Part shown: piece after piece, positions 17,384 through 26,507 of the stretch
How the letters are laid out: every line of letters starts with the position of its first letter
How positions within the stretch are numbered: position 1 is the first letter of the stretch
DNA from: Dehalococcoidia bacterium
GTDB lineage: Bacteria > Chloroflexota > Dehalococcoidia > GIF9 > AB-539-J10
NCBI GenBank assembly: GCA_007129495.1
Contig: SKVJ01000057.1
Location: forward strand, 1 to 64,000
Length of the DNA: 64,000 nt
Direction: 5' to 3'
Made by a program: the position numbers and the translations under genes
Notes under the pieces: generated by a model
What the model was told of the DNA's origin: nothing
The model's database searches: none
What the model saw: the letters and a program-made list of their open reading frames with translations, nothing else

Positions 17384-17809
17384 TCACTGAACACCGCGTG
17401 TCTGGCTTCTGTTCTGATCTGCGACGGAGCCCAGCACGCCATGTACCAGCCTGGGAGAGGCGTCCCCTCCGAACTCCTTCGCAAGTTCGACCGCCTCATT
17501 GATCACCACCTTCAGAGGATTCTCATCTGTGAAGATCATCTCGTAGAGCGCAATACGAAGGATGGTACGGTCGACGGGCGCCATCTGGGCGACGGGAAAT
17601 GCGGGCGCGTGCTGCTGTATGATGGAGTCTATCTGCCGTTGATACCTGCGAACTCCTGTGACCAGGGATGTTACGAAGTCGTAGGTGTCCTCCTTGATGC
17701 TGTCGTCGTAGGCGAGACGGGCAAGGACCTCATCTTCCTTATGGGCCGTGTAGTCCAGTTCGTAGAGGATCTGGACGGCGATGCTACGCGCTCTGCGACG
17801 GGAGGTCAT
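17384..17809 (-). CDS. nusB: Transcription antitermination factor NusB
   Basis: NusB joins NusE, NusA and NusG at boxA in rRNA antitermination. The 141-residue protein begins with SRRRARSIAVQILYELDY and has the VDRTILRIALYEM and VVINEAVELAKEFGGD helices, all diagnostic for the family. It starts two bases after the fabD stop and precedes hypA, in the middle of a leftward run. Confidence 0.94.
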   Translation of the reverse strand: MTSRRRARSIAVQILYELDYTAHKEDEVLARLAYDDSIKEDTYDFVTSLVTGVRRYQRQIDSIIQQHAPAFPVAQMAPVDRTILRIALYEMIFTDENPLKVVINEAVELAKEFGGDASPRLVHGVLGSVADQNRSQTRGVQ

Positions 17810-17811
17810 GC

Positions 17812-18759
17812 CTATGCTGACGATGCCGGTTCGTTGAGTGCGACAATGTCGTCCACGCCCGATATGTTGATAGTTTGGGCATCCGGACTGATTCTCTTGA
17901 TGAGGCCGCTGAGAACTGTGCCCGGTCCTATTTCGTAATATGTCGTAACATCATGAGATGTCATGAACTCCACTGATGCCTGCCACTGAATGCAGCGCCG
18001 CAACTGCGCAAGTAACTCGTTGCGGAATTCCGTGCCATTAATCAGGGGCAGGCCTGTGACATTTGAGATGATCGGCACTTGAGGAACGCGAAAGTCGAAG
18101 TTGTCAAGGACATGGCTGAACTCCTCAACCACGGGATCCATTAGTGTCGAATGGAAGGCACCGCTGACATTGAGTGGTATGAGCTTTCGTGCACCACGCT
18201 CCTTGGCCAATGCCGCTGCTTGTTCGAGTCTGTCTTTGGCTCCACTGATAACGAGCTGTCCCGGTGCATTGATGTTGGATATTTCAACTCCGGCCTCGTC
18301 ACAGACCTCCTGGAGAGGACCTCGGTCAAAAGCAATAACCGCCATCATGCTGCCAGACGCTTTGATGCCAGCCTCATACATGAGGCGGCCGCGCTCCCGC
18401 ACAAGTCTGAGTGTGTCGGCCAGTGAGAGTGCCTCCGCTGCGACAAGTGCGGTGTACTCACCGAGGCTGTGTCCGGCGAGGAATGCCGGTGTCGGCAGTT
18501 TGGACGCCAGAACCTCACGTGCGCCTGCAAGACACGCGATGCTGGTGGCAACCAGTGCAGGTTGGACGTTGACCGTCTTGGTCAGTTCTTCTGCGGGACC
18601 CTCAAAGCACAGTCTTGAAACTGGAAACCCGAGTGTGGCATCAGCTTCTTCGAATACCATCCTCGACGACTGGTAATCGTTGTATACACTCAAACCCATG
18701 CCAACCTTCTGAGAGGCTTGGCCCGGGAATACGAATGCAGCGCATGCAGCCATTGTCAT
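17812..18759 (-). CDS. fabD: Malonyl-CoA:ACP transacylase FabD
   Basis: FabD loads malonyl groups onto acyl carrier protein for fatty-acid synthesis. The chosen ATG overlaps the rpmF stop in an ATGA, giving 315 residues. The N-terminal FVFPGQASQKVGMG, the nucleophile elbow GHSLGEY (Ser98) and the catalytic His203 in GAFHS are present. Other fab genes are not seen in the window. The gene order yceD-rpmF-fabD is a common fatty-acid gene neighbourhood. Confidence 0.94.
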   Translation of the reverse strand: MTMAACAAFVFPGQASQKVGMGLSVYNDYQSSRMVFEEADATLGFPVSRLCFEGPAEELTKTVNVQPALVATSIACLAGAREVLASKLPTPAFLAGHSLGEYTALVAAEALSLADTLRLVRERGRLMYEAGIKASGSMMAVIAFDRGPLQEVCDEAGVEISNINAPGQLVISGAKDRLEQAAALAKERGARKLIPLNVSGAFHSTLMDPVVEEFSHVLDNFDFRVPQVPIISNVTGLPLINGTEFRNELLAQLRRCIQWQASVEFMTSHDVTTYYEIGPGTVLSGLIKRISPDAQTINISGVDDIVALNEPASSA

Positions 18760-18953
18760 TGCTTCTTGTTCTTTTTCGTCGTGATAACGACGGCCTGTCG
18801 GCCATTGTACATCCCGCATGTAGGACATACGCGATGGGAAGCCTTCGGACTCTTGCAACTCGGACACAACATGAGAGTAGGGCCACTGAGCGCCTGATGA
18901 CTCCTGTGTTTACCTTTGCGGGATTGCGATCTTTTCTTCTTGGGTTCAGCCAT
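18756..18953 (-). CDS. rpmF: Ribosomal protein L32
   Basis: This 65-residue protein is bL32. It has the basic start AEPKKKRSQSRKGKHRSHQAL and a four-cysteine zinc ribbon (CPSC, CPTCG). The length is normal. It overlaps the end of the upstream DUF177 gene by eight bases and the fabD start by four. Confidence 0.95.
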   Translation of the reverse strand: MAEPKKKRSQSRKGKHRSHQALSGPTLMLCPSCKSPKASHRVCPTCGMYNGRQAVVITTKKNKKQ

Positions 18954-19422
18954 CGGGGTGCATCTCCTCCAAGCCGGGACAGTCTGTCCGGCATAATGGT
19001 TTAAAGGGCACGTGCAACACGATATGTTGTCGTATTATCTCGCCCAAGTCAAGTGTGTGATTACGGCTGATACGCACCTCTCCAAGTGTTTCGAACCCGT
19101 CCGCGCCACGCCTGTCAGCAAACCCGGGCTCGGGATGCAACTCCTCCTCAATTGTGAAAACAAGGTGCTCACAGTACTCATCAAGACAGCGCATGCATGT
19201 CAGAATGACATTTGCAGTTCCGGCGCCGGAGACAGTCATACCGCGGCTGGTATGTGTCAACGTAACGGCGCCTGTCACCAGAGGAGGCTCGGTTGACCTC
19301 AACATTTCCTCGATACGGCAGGTCACTGCAGTACCCACGGGCTGCTGCAACAGGCTGCTGACATTAACCAGAGCATCCAGTGGATGTCCGGCTAGAGATT
19401 CTGCAGAAAGCGTTCGTTGCAT
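18946..19422 (-). CDS. yceD: DUF177/YceD-family protein
   Basis: The ATG chosen (MQRTLSAESL) is preceded by AAGG at about ten bases and gives 158 residues. The family's CMRCLDEY segment and the C-terminal KPLCRTDCPGL ending are clear and supply a four-cysteine cluster. YceD is almost always encoded just before rpmF and has been linked to 23S rRNA metabolism in plants and bacteria. It is the first gene of the leftward run that continues through rpmF, fabD, nusB and the hyp genes. Confidence 0.87.
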   Translation of the reverse strand: MQRTLSAESLAGHPLDALVNVSSLLQQPVGTAVTCRIEEMLRSTEPPLVTGAVTLTHTSRGMTVSGAGTANVILTCMRCLDEYCEHLVFTIEEELHPEPGFADRRGADGFETLGEVRISRNHTLDLGEIIRQHIVLHVPFKPLCRTDCPGLEEMHPDG

Positions 19423-19533
19423 ACGTAAAAGTACCTTATAAACGTATGATGGCGCAAACACATCATTCTTGTGTTCTTTGTGTCGGGCCGACTGAAGGGA
19501 TTTCGTGAATCTGTTACCATTGCGGTGATATTC

Positions 19534-20463
19534 ATGAGTTACCAAGTAGTGGTCATTGGCGGAGGGCCGGCCGGTCTGTCAGCTGCGATGTACGCCGCTC
19601 GCTCGGGATTCTCGACTGTTGTTCTGGAGAAAGCTCTGCCGGGGGGGCAGATAGTCAACGCATCGCGTGTTGAGAATTATCCCGGTCTTGTGGACGGCGT
19701 TTCCGGCATGGAACTGGGTCAGAAGATGCACCGCCAGGCTGAAAGACAGGGTGTGGAAACGTTGATGACGGATGTTACAGGATTCGAGCCTGCAACAGGT
19801 GAGTCCAGCGAGCGCCTTCATACTGCGAAGACCACCGATGGTGACGTGCAGGGCGTGGCAGTGATTATCGCCACCGGTTCACGTTACCGCACATTGGATG
19901 TGCCAGGAGAGTCGGAACTGACCGGCAAGGGCGTTTCTTATTGCGCCACGTGCGACGGACCGTTCTTTCGTGGCAAGAAGGTAATGGTAGTTGGCGGAGG
20001 AGACACTGCAATTACCGATGCTCTTGAACTGACCGCTTCTGCGAATGAAGTCACAGTGGTTCACCGGAGAGAAGGACTGCGTGCCAGCATGGCTCTGCAG
20101 GCAAACGCCCTAAAATCGCCGAAGATCAGGTTCACATGGAATACGGTCGTCGAACGCATAGAGGGGCATCCTTCGGTTAGTGTGGCCCATCTTCGAAATG
20201 TCAAGGATGGTATAATCACTGAGGTTCCGGTGGATGGGATTTTCGTTGCCATCGGCTCTGTTCCATTGACTGATTTCCTCGGAGGCACAGTGGCGCTTGA
20301 CGAATTCGGATATGTCATCACCGATGATGAGATGCAGACTGGTATCGCGGGGTTGTTCGCCGCTGGAGATGTGCGCCATAACTCGGCGCGTCAGGTAATC
20401 ACCGCGGCTGGTGATGGTGCGACCGCGGCACTCTCGGCAAGGAGGTACATCAACTCATTATGA
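19534..20463 (+). CDS. trxB: Thioredoxin reductase
   Basis: This 309-residue flavoprotein has the FAD-binding GGGPAGLSAAMYAARSG at its start, the redox-active CATCDG (~residues 133-138), the NADPH-binding VVGGGDTAITDAL and the C-terminal GLFAAGDVRH motif. These define the low-molecular-weight thioredoxin reductase family. The gene is divergent from the yceD run across 111 bases. The first codons extend upstream without a ribosome site, so the internal ATG with GGTGAT upstream is preferred. It overlaps rplI by four bases. Confidence 0.93.
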   Translation: MSYQVVVIGGGPAGLSAAMYAARSGFSTVVLEKALPGGQIVNASRVENYPGLVDGVSGMELGQKMHRQAERQGVETLMTDVTGFEPATGESSERLHTAKTTDGDVQGVAVIIATGSRYRTLDVPGESELTGKGVSYCATCDGPFFRGKKVMVVGGGDTAITDALELTASANEVTVVHRREGLRASMALQANALKSPKIRFTWNTVVERIEGHPSVSVAHLRNVKDGIITEVPVDGIFVAIGSVPLTDFLGGTVALDEFGYVITDDEMQTGIAGLFAAGDVRHNSARQVITAAGDGATAALSARRYINSL

Positions 20464-20918
20464 AAGTCATCTTAGTGAAAGATGTTGCAGGCACCGGCGA
20501 AGTCGGTGACGTGAAAGAAGTGGCCCGCGGTTACGGGCGCAACTATCTAATACCTCGTGGCCTCGCTGTTGAGGCGAGTGCCGGTGCGATGAAGCAGGCC
20601 GAAACCCGCATCAGGCAGGAAAAGGAGCGAAAAGAGCAGGAGTCGAAGCAACTTGAGTTGCTCGCCAGCCGGATTCAGGGACAGGAATTGCATTTCAAGG
20701 CTCGTGTGGGTGCCGAAGACAAGCTTTTCGGATCTATCACAGCCGCGCATATCGCCGACGAATTGAGCAAGGCCATTGATGCACCAGTTGAGAAGCGGCA
20801 TGTTGTACTGGAACGGCCCTTGCGTGAGGTAGGAATTCACGAGGTGCCGGTCAGGCTCTCCGGTAGAGCGGAAGCGACAGTGACCATCCTCATCGAACCA
20901 GAAACTGACGGATCGTAG
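20460..20918 (+). CDS. rplI: Ribosomal protein L9
   Basis: This 152-residue bL9 starts with MKVILVKDV and the L9 signature GTGEVGDVKEVARGYGRNYLIPRGLA, followed by the long charged connecting helix (EKERKEQESKQ) and the C-terminal domain with FGSITAAHIADEL. It overlaps trxB by four bases and precedes dnaB, as in many bacteria. Confidence 0.95.
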   Translation: MKVILVKDVAGTGEVGDVKEVARGYGRNYLIPRGLAVEASAGAMKQAETRIRQEKERKEQESKQLELLASRIQGQELHFKARVGAEDKLFGSITAAHIADELSKAIDAPVEKRHVVLERPLREVGIHEVPVRLSGRAEATVTILIEPETDGS

Positions 20919-20927
20919 GCAGTTGTC

Positions 20928-22313
20928 ATGGTGGAACAGAGTAAGCTCCCACCGCACGACGTCGAGGCGGAAGAGGCGCTGCTCGGGTCGTTGCTTATCG
21001 ACCCGGATGCCATTCTGAAGGTCGTTTCCTTTCTCAAGGCAGAGGACTTCTTTGATGAACTGAATGCCTCTGTGTATGGTGCATGTGCAAACCTCTATCG
21101 CCGCAGCGAGGCAATAAACCAGATCACCGTTGCGCATGAATTGATGCGCCTGGGCTTGCTTGAGCACAGTGGAGGAGCATCAAATCTCAATCGCCTTATC
21201 GGCAGTGTGCCGACATCCCTGCATGCAGAGTTCTACGGACGAATCGTCGAACGGATGTCGCTCATGCGCAAACTCATAGTGGCCGGCCGGCGGATTGCCG
21301 CCATCGGATATGAGGCTGGTTCTGATACCGATGAAAGTCTGAGCCAGGCCGAGGAGGCGCTTTTCAAGGTTCGCTCCCGTGACAGTACGCGAGATTTTGT
21401 GTCCATTCGTGACGTCCTCGATGGTTATTTCAACGATGCCGGTCGTGTAGTGGATGAAGCTTCGGAAGGTCTGGCAAGTCTTAAGACAAGTTTCCCAGGT
21501 TTGGATGGTCTGCTGGGGGGGTTACAGCGTTCCGATCTCATTATCCTGGCTGCACGGCCCAGCATCGGCAAGACAACGCTGGCGCTCGATATCGCACGCA
21601 GGGCGGCAGTGGAACAGAAGGCCTGTGTTGCCCTTTTCAGCCTCGAAATGTCGGCGGAGTCTGTGGTTCAGCGTATGCTGTCTGCAGAATCCGATGTGGA
21701 TTTCTGGCAGGTCAGAATAGGTAAGTTCTTTGAACGTGAGGAACGGAAAATCATGGATGCCGCGGGGGTACTATCCGATGCAAGCATCTACATCGATGAC
21801 ACTCCCCAAGTCGGTACTATGTCTGTCCGGAGCAAAGCGAAGCGATTGGACTTCGAGCGGCGTCTCGATCTCGTCATCGTCGATTATCTCCAACTCATCG
21901 AAGGTGAAGGAAGACGGGAAACCCGTGTACAGGAACTGAGCCAGATCACCCGCTCGCTCAAGCTGCTTGCCCGCGAATTGAATGTTCCGGTCATCGCCGT
22001 CTCACAACTGAGCCGTGCGGTCGAATGGCGTGCGTCGCATGTACCGCAACTCGCAGATTTGCGGGAATCCGGTACAATCGAGCAGGATGCCGACATCGTC
22101 TTGTTCATTTATCGAGAGGATAAATATGTGAGCGAAGAGGAGTGGAACCGGCTGCATGACATTATGGGGGAGCCTTATCCACGGGGAATTGCCGATGTCA
22201 TTGTGGCCAAGCATAGAAACGGACCGCTCGGACAGGTGAAGATGCAGTTCGTGGATCGGGTAGTACGCTTCGATCAGTTGGGGCAGGGCGCTACCTCGTC
22301 ATCGATGATTTAG
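20928..22313 (+). CDS. dnaB: Replicative DNA helicase DnaB
   Basis: This 461-residue hexameric helicase has the N-terminal PHDVEAEEALLGSLLIDPDAI domain, a P-loop ARPSIGKTTLALDIA, the SLEMS motif, the Walker B DYLQLIEG and the arginine-finger region KHRNGPLG. The length and motif order are normal, and no intein is present at the P-loop. It lies 9 bases after rplI and 17 bases before the DnaD-domain gene, which groups a helicase with primosome partners. Confidence 0.95.
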   Translation: MVEQSKLPPHDVEAEEALLGSLLIDPDAILKVVSFLKAEDFFDELNASVYGACANLYRRSEAINQITVAHELMRLGLLEHSGGASNLNRLIGSVPTSLHAEFYGRIVERMSLMRKLIVAGRRIAAIGYEAGSDTDESLSQAEEALFKVRSRDSTRDFVSIRDVLDGYFNDAGRVVDEASEGLASLKTSFPGLDGLLGGLQRSDLIILAARPSIGKTTLALDIARRAAVEQKACVALFSLEMSAESVVQRMLSAESDVDFWQVRIGKFFEREERKIMDAAGVLSDASIYIDDTPQVGTMSVRSKAKRLDFERRLDLVIVDYLQLIEGEGRRETRVQELSQITRSLKLLARELNVPVIAVSQLSRAVEWRASHVPQLADLRESGTIEQDADIVLFIYREDKYVSEEEWNRLHDIMGEPYPRGIADVIVAKHRNGPLGQVKMQFVDRVVRFDQLGQGATSSSMI

Positions 22314-22330
22314 CCTCTAGGCGATGTGAT

Positions 22331-23005
22331 ATGACTGGCCGTGTCTCGTATTCTGCAGCGCAGCCTGGTTTATTTGTCCAGGTTCCGGGAGCCTATGTTA
22401 CTCTGGTGATGCGCCAGGTTGACCGTCTTGCAGAGCTGAAAGTCACGATACTCGCCTTCCACTTGCTGAGCAGGTCGCGAGACTATCCGGGGTACGTAAC
22501 GCATGCGGATCTGGTATTGAGAAGTGCCTCAGTGCTGGGCATTGAGGAAACCGAGTGCAGTGACGCTATTGAGGCAGCTGTTGGCCGCGGTGTCTTCTTG
22601 AAGATCGAGTTGATTTTGGAGGGAACCACTGCGGTGGCGTACTTTGCCAATGTAGAAGCTGATCTTGAGGCTATTGAGCGGCTGAAGGCATCGGGTTTCT
22701 CCGGTGGCGGAGGAGTTGCGGGGGCGCCGAATATCTTTGAATTGTATGAACAGAATATCGGCGTTATCACGCCTATGATGGCGGAGGAGTTGAAGGATGC
22801 ACAGAAAACATATCCTGCGGGATGGATTGAAGAGGCATTTCGGGAGGCCGTGAAGGCGCGCAAACAGAACTGGAGATACGTTAGCAGGATTCTCGAACGC
22901 TGGACTGCAGAGGGTAAGGTAAGTGGAGCACATAGACCGGGTGCTGGCCCGGATGACCCGGATAAGTACGTCAAAGGCAGATACGGACGCATCGTCCGAC
23001 GCTGA
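22331..23005 (+). CDS. DnaD-domain replication protein
   Basis: This 224-residue protein has an N-terminal winged-helix-like region (~25-100) and a DnaD/DnaB_2 domain (~130-190) with the motif IFELYEQNIGVITPMMAEEL, PAGWIEEAFREAVKARKQNW and YVSRILERW. The tail is basic. DnaD-type proteins help load the helicase at origins and restart forks in Firmicutes. Its position between dnaB and a DnaC-like loader supports such a role. Its 3' end overlaps the loader gene by 83 bases. Confidence 0.87.
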   Translation: MTGRVSYSAAQPGLFVQVPGAYVTLVMRQVDRLAELKVTILAFHLLSRSRDYPGYVTHADLVLRSASVLGIEETECSDAIEAAVGRGVFLKIELILEGTTAVAYFANVEADLEAIERLKASGFSGGGGVAGAPNIFELYEQNIGVITPMMAEELKDAQKTYPAGWIEEAFREAVKARKQNWRYVSRILERWTAEGKVSGAHRPGAGPDDPDKYVKGRYGRIVRR

Positions 23006-24308
23006 CGCCGCGATCGTTTCGCGACAAGACTCACGCGGCGACAGGGCTGTCCAGTGCAGTGTGTGTCGGGATGTGGGCTTTGTACATCCGGTGTCATCCT
23101 CCGGACAGCCGGACTATTCACGGGCTGTTCCCTGCGTCTGTCGCACGCAGGCACTGGTGCGGCAGAAACAGACCTTGCTTGAGCGATACAGCAACCTCGG
23201 CTATCTTGCACACTACTCATTTGAAACGCTCCAAACTGCGGGACGGACCCAGTCGATCCAGGGCTACCCCACGGCCTGCGAGGCTGCTCGCCGCTATGCG
23301 GCGGAACCGCTGGGCTGGATCATACTGGTTGGACCGATGGGCAGTGGGAAGACTCATTTAGCCTGTGCTATTGCAAATGCGAGGCTAGCGCAGGGGCAAT
23401 CCGTCTTCTACATAAGCGCGGCCGACTTGTTGGATCACCTTCGGGCCGCCTTTAGTCCGGGCAGCGATATCAACTATGACGATCTATTCACCCAAGTTCG
23501 AAATACACCGCTTCTGGTGCTCGATGATGTGAGAGCGGAAGGTTCCAGTGAATGGGCTCGCCAGAAGCTCGAGCAGATTCTGAACCACAGATACAACCTC
23601 AAACTGCCAACTGTGATTACGACAGATGCAGTGCCTGATGAACTCGATCCTGTGGTTGGTGCCAGATTCGTCGACTCCACACTTTGCTCGGTCCTGATGC
23701 TCGGCCAGACACGTAACAGCGGATTGGAGACACCTGCTCTTCCCGAAGGCTTGAAACTAGAGACATTCGAGAATTTCGATTACCATCGCACAGAGCTTTC
23801 GCGTGAGCATCAGCACAATCTTGAGATCGCCTACGAGCTTGCGTTCGAGTTTGCCCGGCAACCGGAAGGCTGGCTGATGTTTCAGGGTACCCATGGGTGC
23901 GGGAAGACGCATCTTGCCGCAGCGATTGCCAATTTCCGTCTTGCATCCAATGAACCTGTCTTCTTCGTCGTCGTGGCTGACCTGCTCGATTATCTGCGAT
24001 CTGCATTTGGCCCGGACAGTCGTGTGTCCTATGCCAGATTCTTCGAGGAAGTGAAACAGAGCCCACTGCTGATCCTCGACGATTTTGGCGAACAATCAAG
24101 TACTTCATGGGCTCGATCCAAGCTGTTCCAGCTCATCAACCACCGCTACAACGCCCGGCTGCCGCTGGTCGTTACGACGTGTCTGTCTCTTGACGAGATG
24201 GAGGTCCGTATCAGTTCGCGATTCGCGGATCCCAGGTTCGGGACTGTGTTCAATATACTGGCTCCACACTACAACGTAGATGTGTACGATCACCGTCCTC
24301 TTCCCTGA
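22923..24308 (+). CDS. Tandem DnaC-like AAA+ helicase loader
   Basis: This 461-residue protein carries two DnaC/IstB-type AAA+ modules in one chain. Module 1 has Walker A GPMGSGKT (137-144) and Walker B LLVLDD (197-202); module 2 has GTHGCGKT (322-329) and LLILDD (382-387). Each is followed by a matching helix with WARxKL and LINHRYN/ILNHRYN, so the second arose by duplication. The N-terminus has a Cys cluster (C45, C48, C71, C73) like the zinc-binding region of DnaC-type loaders. Both P-loops look intact. Start is a GTG with AAGG upstream; an ATG ten codons later is an alternative. Its place after dnaB and the DnaD gene points to helicase loading. Confidence 0.88.
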   Translation: MEHIDRVLARMTRISTSKADTDASSDADAAIVSRQDSRGDRAVQCSVCRDVGFVHPVSSSGQPDYSRAVPCVCRTQALVRQKQTLLERYSNLGYLAHYSFETLQTAGRTQSIQGYPTACEAARRYAAEPLGWIILVGPMGSGKTHLACAIANARLAQGQSVFYISAADLLDHLRAAFSPGSDINYDDLFTQVRNTPLLVLDDVRAEGSSEWARQKLEQILNHRYNLKLPTVITTDAVPDELDPVVGARFVDSTLCSVLMLGQTRNSGLETPALPEGLKLETFENFDYHRTELSREHQHNLEIAYELAFEFARQPEGWLMFQGTHGCGKTHLAAAIANFRLASNEPVFFVVVADLLDYLRSAFGPDSRVSYARFFEEVKQSPLLILDDFGEQSSTSWARSKLFQLINHRYNARLPLVVTTCLSLDEMEVRISSRFADPRFGTVFNILAPHYNVDVYDHRPLP

Positions 24309-24349
24309 ACCTGCCGAATGTGGGGTTGTGCAGGTCGCAGAGTGAGTCC

Positions 24350-25039
24350 ATGGGCAGTATCCTGCTGTTAACGTTTGGGTATTTCCTTGGCGCGCTCCCG
24401 TTCGCTGTTGCGCTTGCTGCTGCCAATGGGATGGATCCGGCTAGGGAGTATGACCTGCACGCCGCTCTGCAACAGCGGTTGGGGTGGTTACCGGCAATGG
24501 CAGCAGTGGCGGTGGATTCTGCCAAAGGTGTGTTTCCCGTCCTGATCGGATTTGGTTTCTCTCTGTCTCCCGGGGTGATATCAATGGCAGGTCTTGCAGC
24601 CGTCGTCGGTCAGATGTGGCCTCCTTTGCGCGGTCACGGAGTAAAGGGCAACAGCACTGGCGCTGGTGCGCTTATTGCTCTGGCTCTTGTCTACCAGACC
24701 TATGTGGTGCTGCTGGCGCTGGCCTTTTTTGCCCTCGGAGTTGCAATAAAGGTCACGACGATGTCCTCGGAAGCACTTGAACACCATGACTCAGGGCATC
24801 CCCTGTCTCTCGCACTCCCTCTTTGCATGCTCCTGGGATTCATTGTCGCACCAGTGTTCTCATGGTTGTCCGGTGCTCCTCACTGGCTGACTATCGGACT
24901 CGCTCTCATACTGGGCGCCATCACAGCCAAGCGGCTGACTACAGGACTCAAGGTGGATTTATTGGTGGGGGCTAGCGTGTGGCGAGTGCTTGTTCGCCGA
25001 TGGCTTTTCGATCAATCACTTGCCGGGCGTGACTCATAG
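24350..25039 (+). CDS. Divergent PlsY-like membrane acyltransferase
   Basis: The ATG chosen gives 229 residues with about six hydrophobic segments. Length, topology and the N-terminal LLTFGYFLGALPFAVALA resemble PlsY, the acyl-phosphate:glycerol-3-phosphate acyltransferase. The matching motifs are eroded: motif 1 (normally GSGNxGATN) reads REYDLHAALQQ, the D-x-x-KG loop survives as DSAKG, and the GH...FKGGKG motif reads GQMWPPLRGHGVKGNSTGAG. It could be a diverged acyltransferase or a paralogue with another role. It closes the trxB-to-loader run. Confidence 0.6.
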   Translation: MGSILLLTFGYFLGALPFAVALAAANGMDPAREYDLHAALQQRLGWLPAMAAVAVDSAKGVFPVLIGFGFSLSPGVISMAGLAAVVGQMWPPLRGHGVKGNSTGAGALIALALVYQTYVVLLALAFFALGVAIKVTTMSSEALEHHDSGHPLSLALPLCMLLGFIVAPVFSWLSGAPHWLTIGLALILGAITAKRLTTGLKVDLLVGASVWRVLVRRWLFDQSLAGRDS

Positions 25040-25624
25040 CTGCATGAACTCACTCGCGTTCCTCCGTGACAGTCTTGCTGCTCTCCATTTGTCAGGGAGA
25101 ACAAATACTGGTCAACTGGGTATGACGCCAGCGTGATCCGTGAGCATTTGGCAGTGTAAATATGGGCCGGTTCTACTCCGACGAACGGGGAATGTGGTTG
25201 TTTGACTCGCGCCCGGGCGCATTCGATGAAAACGATTAACCGCCGGGCGATCAGTTGGGCACGGCTAATGACCTTATTGGTACTGAACGAGTATCACGCA
25301 GGTGTTCAAGGCCATCCAGTATGGGATACGCCCGGGTCGTGTGGAGTACGGCGGGCATCGTCGGTCGCACTTCGTGACACAGAGGGTATGCCACAAGTCG
25401 AAGCGGCTTTCAGTGTTGTTATTCTGAGCAGGCGTAGCCGCGGAATTTGATAGTAAAGAGGCGGATCTTGAGCGCGATGATGTTCACGAGAGTATTCATA
25501 TGGGTTCGCGTGGCCTTGACCGGAAATGCTGGTCGGCGAGGTGGTATGCGATACTATTCGGGCGCATTTCGGTTGAATCCGCCGTTGAGGCAATCTTACG
25601 ATTCTCAGACTGGAGGAAGAGAAG
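25040..25624. other. Intergenic region, 585 bases
   Basis: This stretch lies between the PlsY-like gene and the first SDR gene, both rightward. Short open frames exist on both strands, but their predicted proteins look non-natural and lack ribosome sites. A weak dyad TCTCC...GGAGA (near 25082-25100) with TTTGT...ACAAA follows the PlsY-like stop. I see no RNA gene. Confidence 0.5.
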
Positions 25625-26425
25625 ATGGTTGACATGAGTGCGTATTCGCTCGACGGACGAACCGCCATAGTGACGGGTGCCGGTTCCGGTATTGGCCGCG
25701 GTACCGCATTAGAGATGGCGAATGCCGGCGCCGATGTCGTCATCGCGGAATGGCGCCGTGATACAGCGGAAGAGACTGCGTATATGGTCCGCGAACTGGG
25801 TAAACGCGCGCTGGTCGTCACTACCGATGTGACGAGTGTTGAGAGCGCGGAGGCGATGGTGACAGCTTCGCTTCGTGAGTTCGATAGAGTCGATATCCTG
25901 GTGAATAATGTTGGTGGGCTCGGTCCGCAGCCGAAGAAAACCACCATTATCGAGCTGGAGCTTGGTGAGTGGGAATCACTTATCCGCCTCAACCTCACCT
26001 CTCAGTTCATCTGCTGCAAGGCCTTCATCACCATGTTGGTGGACAGGGGTATCAAAGGTAACATTGTAAACATTGCGTCGCTGGCCGCGCTGGTACCTTA
26101 TGAGACATCTGTTGTATATGGCGCTGCGAAGGCAGGTGTTGTGAGCATGACACAGACGCTTGCTGCGGAATATGGAAAGCATGGTATCCGCGTAAATTGC
26201 ATTGCTCCAGGTCATGTGAGGACGCCGATACCCGAAGCACTCTACAGAAACAGAGAGGAATTGCGCGCTGCTCAGGATAGAATCATTCCGGTTGGACGGT
26301 GGGGTGAGCCGGAGGAATTGGGGCGTCTGGCTGTCTTCCTCTCCTCGGATGCATCCAGTTACGTTACCGGCCAGACAATCGTGGCCAGTGGTGGCATGAC
26401 GTACTTCCTTACCAAGCTTCCGTAG
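25625..26425 (+). CDS. SDR-family oxidoreductase
   Basis: This 266-residue short-chain dehydrogenase has the cofactor motif TGAGSGIG (17-24), NNVG (94-97) and the catalytic triad Ser152, Tyr165, Lys169 (YGAAK). The strong GGAGGAAGAG site supports the ATG. The acidic/arginine pattern after beta-2 (EWRRD) would accept NADP, but this is uncertain. The C-terminal GRWGEPEELGRLAVFLSSDASSYVTGQ is typical of the FabG/3-oxoacyl reductase-like group. Substrate unknown. Confidence 0.9.
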   Translation: MVDMSAYSLDGRTAIVTGAGSGIGRGTALEMANAGADVVIAEWRRDTAEETAYMVRELGKRALVVTTDVTSVESAEAMVTASLREFDRVDILVNNVGGLGPQPKKTTIIELELGEWESLIRLNLTSQFICCKAFITMLVDRGIKGNIVNIASLAALVPYETSVVYGAAKAGVVSMTQTLAAEYGKHGIRVNCIAPGHVRTPIPEALYRNREELRAAQDRIIPVGRWGEPEELGRLAVFLSSDASSYVTGQTIVASGGMTYFLTKLP

Positions 26426-26507
26426 CACTGCGACACACGTGGCCGCACCGATCGTAAGTGGTTGCGGGGCATTTAGCCGGTTGCTAGAATACTCGGAGGT
26501 CACCCGT

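Noticed and set aside
22483-23220. A 245-codon minus-strand open frame
   Set aside because: It covers the DnaD-domain and loader genes in the opposite direction and has no recognisable domain.
25306-25998. A 230-codon minus-strand open frame
   Set aside because: It is antisense to the SDR gene and extends into the intergenic region with unnatural composition.
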